Assembly: GCA_030037035.1 (NCBI GenBank)
Contig: JASHSA010000016.1
Coordinates: forward strand, 1-5,742
DNA from: Thermoplasmata archaeon
GTDB lineage: Archaea > Thermoplasmatota > Thermoplasmata > Lutacidiplasmatales > UBA184
Reading direction: 5' to 3'
DNA length: 5,742 nucleotides
The notes below the pieces were generated by a model that did not search any database, was not told where the DNA came from, and saw only the letters and a list, made by a program, of their open reading frames with translations. Shown in pieces: positions 5,488-5,742 of this stretch. Numbering within the stretch: position 1 is the first letter of the stretch; each line of letters begins with the position of its first letter. A program made the position numbers and the translations under genes.

Positions 5488-5563
5488 GCACCGGAACGGA
5501 GGCACCGTCTACCGAACGGTGCGGTCCGGGCTCGATACGCTCGGGCTGCGATCCCTCCGGTGC
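5488..5563. other. Nested inverted repeats upstream of the zinc protein promoter
   Basis: GCACCGG (5488-5494) pairs with CCGGTGC (5557-5563). Inside it GCACCGT (5502-5508) pairs perfectly with ACGGTGC (5516-5522) around a seven-base loop. The same GCACCG core thus occurs four times in alternating orientation. It could be a folded RNA or paired operator sites for a regulator of the neighbouring gene. I recognise no known RNA family. Confidence 0.4.
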
Positions 5564-5742
5564 CGACACCCCGAATCTGCTAGGGACGACGAAGGCGGTG
5601 CCGACTCCGGAGCGTAGCGGCGTCCGGGGTCCCGACTGGCGATCGCCGCCGGCGAGGCGGACACCGTCGACTCCCTGCCGCGGGGAGTAGGGGCCGGGAG
5701 CTCAGGAAGCGCTCGACGCCGGCGGTGCGCGGGCTATCGAGA
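5564..5742. other. Terminal stretch without a supportable gene
   Basis: No ATG occurs on either strand in 5480-5742 and no frame has a recognisable protein. Seen here: CGGTGCCGAC at 5596-5605, a direct copy of 5558-5567; the palindrome GGCGATCGCC at 5638-5647; CCGCC/GGCGG at 5646-5660; and the hairpin ACTCCC/GGGAGT at 5670-5675/5683-5688. A minus-strand gene could end at a TGA at 5702-5704, and short open frames reach the window edge on both strands, but too little is visible to call any. Confidence 0.4.

Noticed and set aside
4321..5505. 394-codon minus-strand frame
   Set aside because: It is antisense to the synthetase and out of frame with the zinc protein; Arg-rich with no recognisable motif.
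4937..5617. 226-codon plus-strand frame at the right side
   Set aside because: It lies antisense to the cysteine-motif protein, is low complexity (Arg, Ser, Pro), and has no ribosome binding site or promoter.
5480..5742. Possible tRNA, SRP RNA or RNase P RNA in the structured end region
   Set aside because: No cloverleaf, no T-loop consensus and no conserved SRP or RNase P core sequence seen on either strand.
1..5742. CRISPR array, insertion sequence or attachment site
   Set aside because: No regularly spaced identical repeats, no transposase-like protein, and no terminal inverted repeat pair with target duplication seen.

Overview
The window is visibly G+C-rich and looks archaeal. Two neighbouring genes encode surface proteins built from the 'F-T-E-x-G-L-P-x-G-T-x-W' beta-sandwich repeat, which is abundant in Thermoplasmata and some other archaea. 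The central enzyme is the archaeal-only type of asparagine synthetase derived from asparaginyl-tRNA synthetase (AS-AR). Three candidate promoters carry an archaeal TATA-like element of the form TTTAYG. A G+C-rich member of Thermoplasmatota is the most likely source; this is an inference from gene content, not a taxonomic placement.

Layout: (1) 1-753, plus strand: C-terminal end of a repeat-built surface protein that starts before the window. (2) 754-978: convergent intergenic region with several perfect hairpins, including two tandem stems with GAGA tetraloops. (3) 979-3573, minus strand: complete 864-residue surface protein with an N-terminal membrane anchor, a Pro/Ser/Ala stalk, a globular domain resembling DUF3344, and six repeats. 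(4) 3574-3990: divergent promoter region with a minus-strand promoter at 3615-3620, a hairpin-rich stretch at 3654-3748, a plus-strand TATA-like element at 3770-3775, a possible 41-codon leader ORF ending in Asn-Asn-Pro-Ala, and a strong hairpin directly before the Shine-Dalgarno sequence of the next gene. (5) 3991-4914, plus strand: AS-AR asparagine synthetase. (6) 4915-5090: second convergent intergenic region, again with hairpins. (7) 5091-5423, minus strand: 110-residue protein with a four-cysteine zinc-binding motif and a helical C-terminal part. (8) 5480-5742: no supportable gene, no ATG on either strand, several inverted repeats.

How the genes relate: the two repeat proteins are probably paralogous cell-surface proteins facing each other tail to tail. 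The asparagine synthetase makes Asn from Asp and ammonia and stands alone. The small zinc protein is convergent to it and has its own promoter. The most interesting unexplained signal is the AS-AR upstream region: a potential leaderless ORF with tandem Asn codons, its stop touching an 8-bp stem whose other arm ends just before the ribosome binding site. This could be a translation-dependent control of asparagine synthesis, but the same AATAAT bases could simply be the promoter of the gene. The two readings are mutually exclusive and testable.
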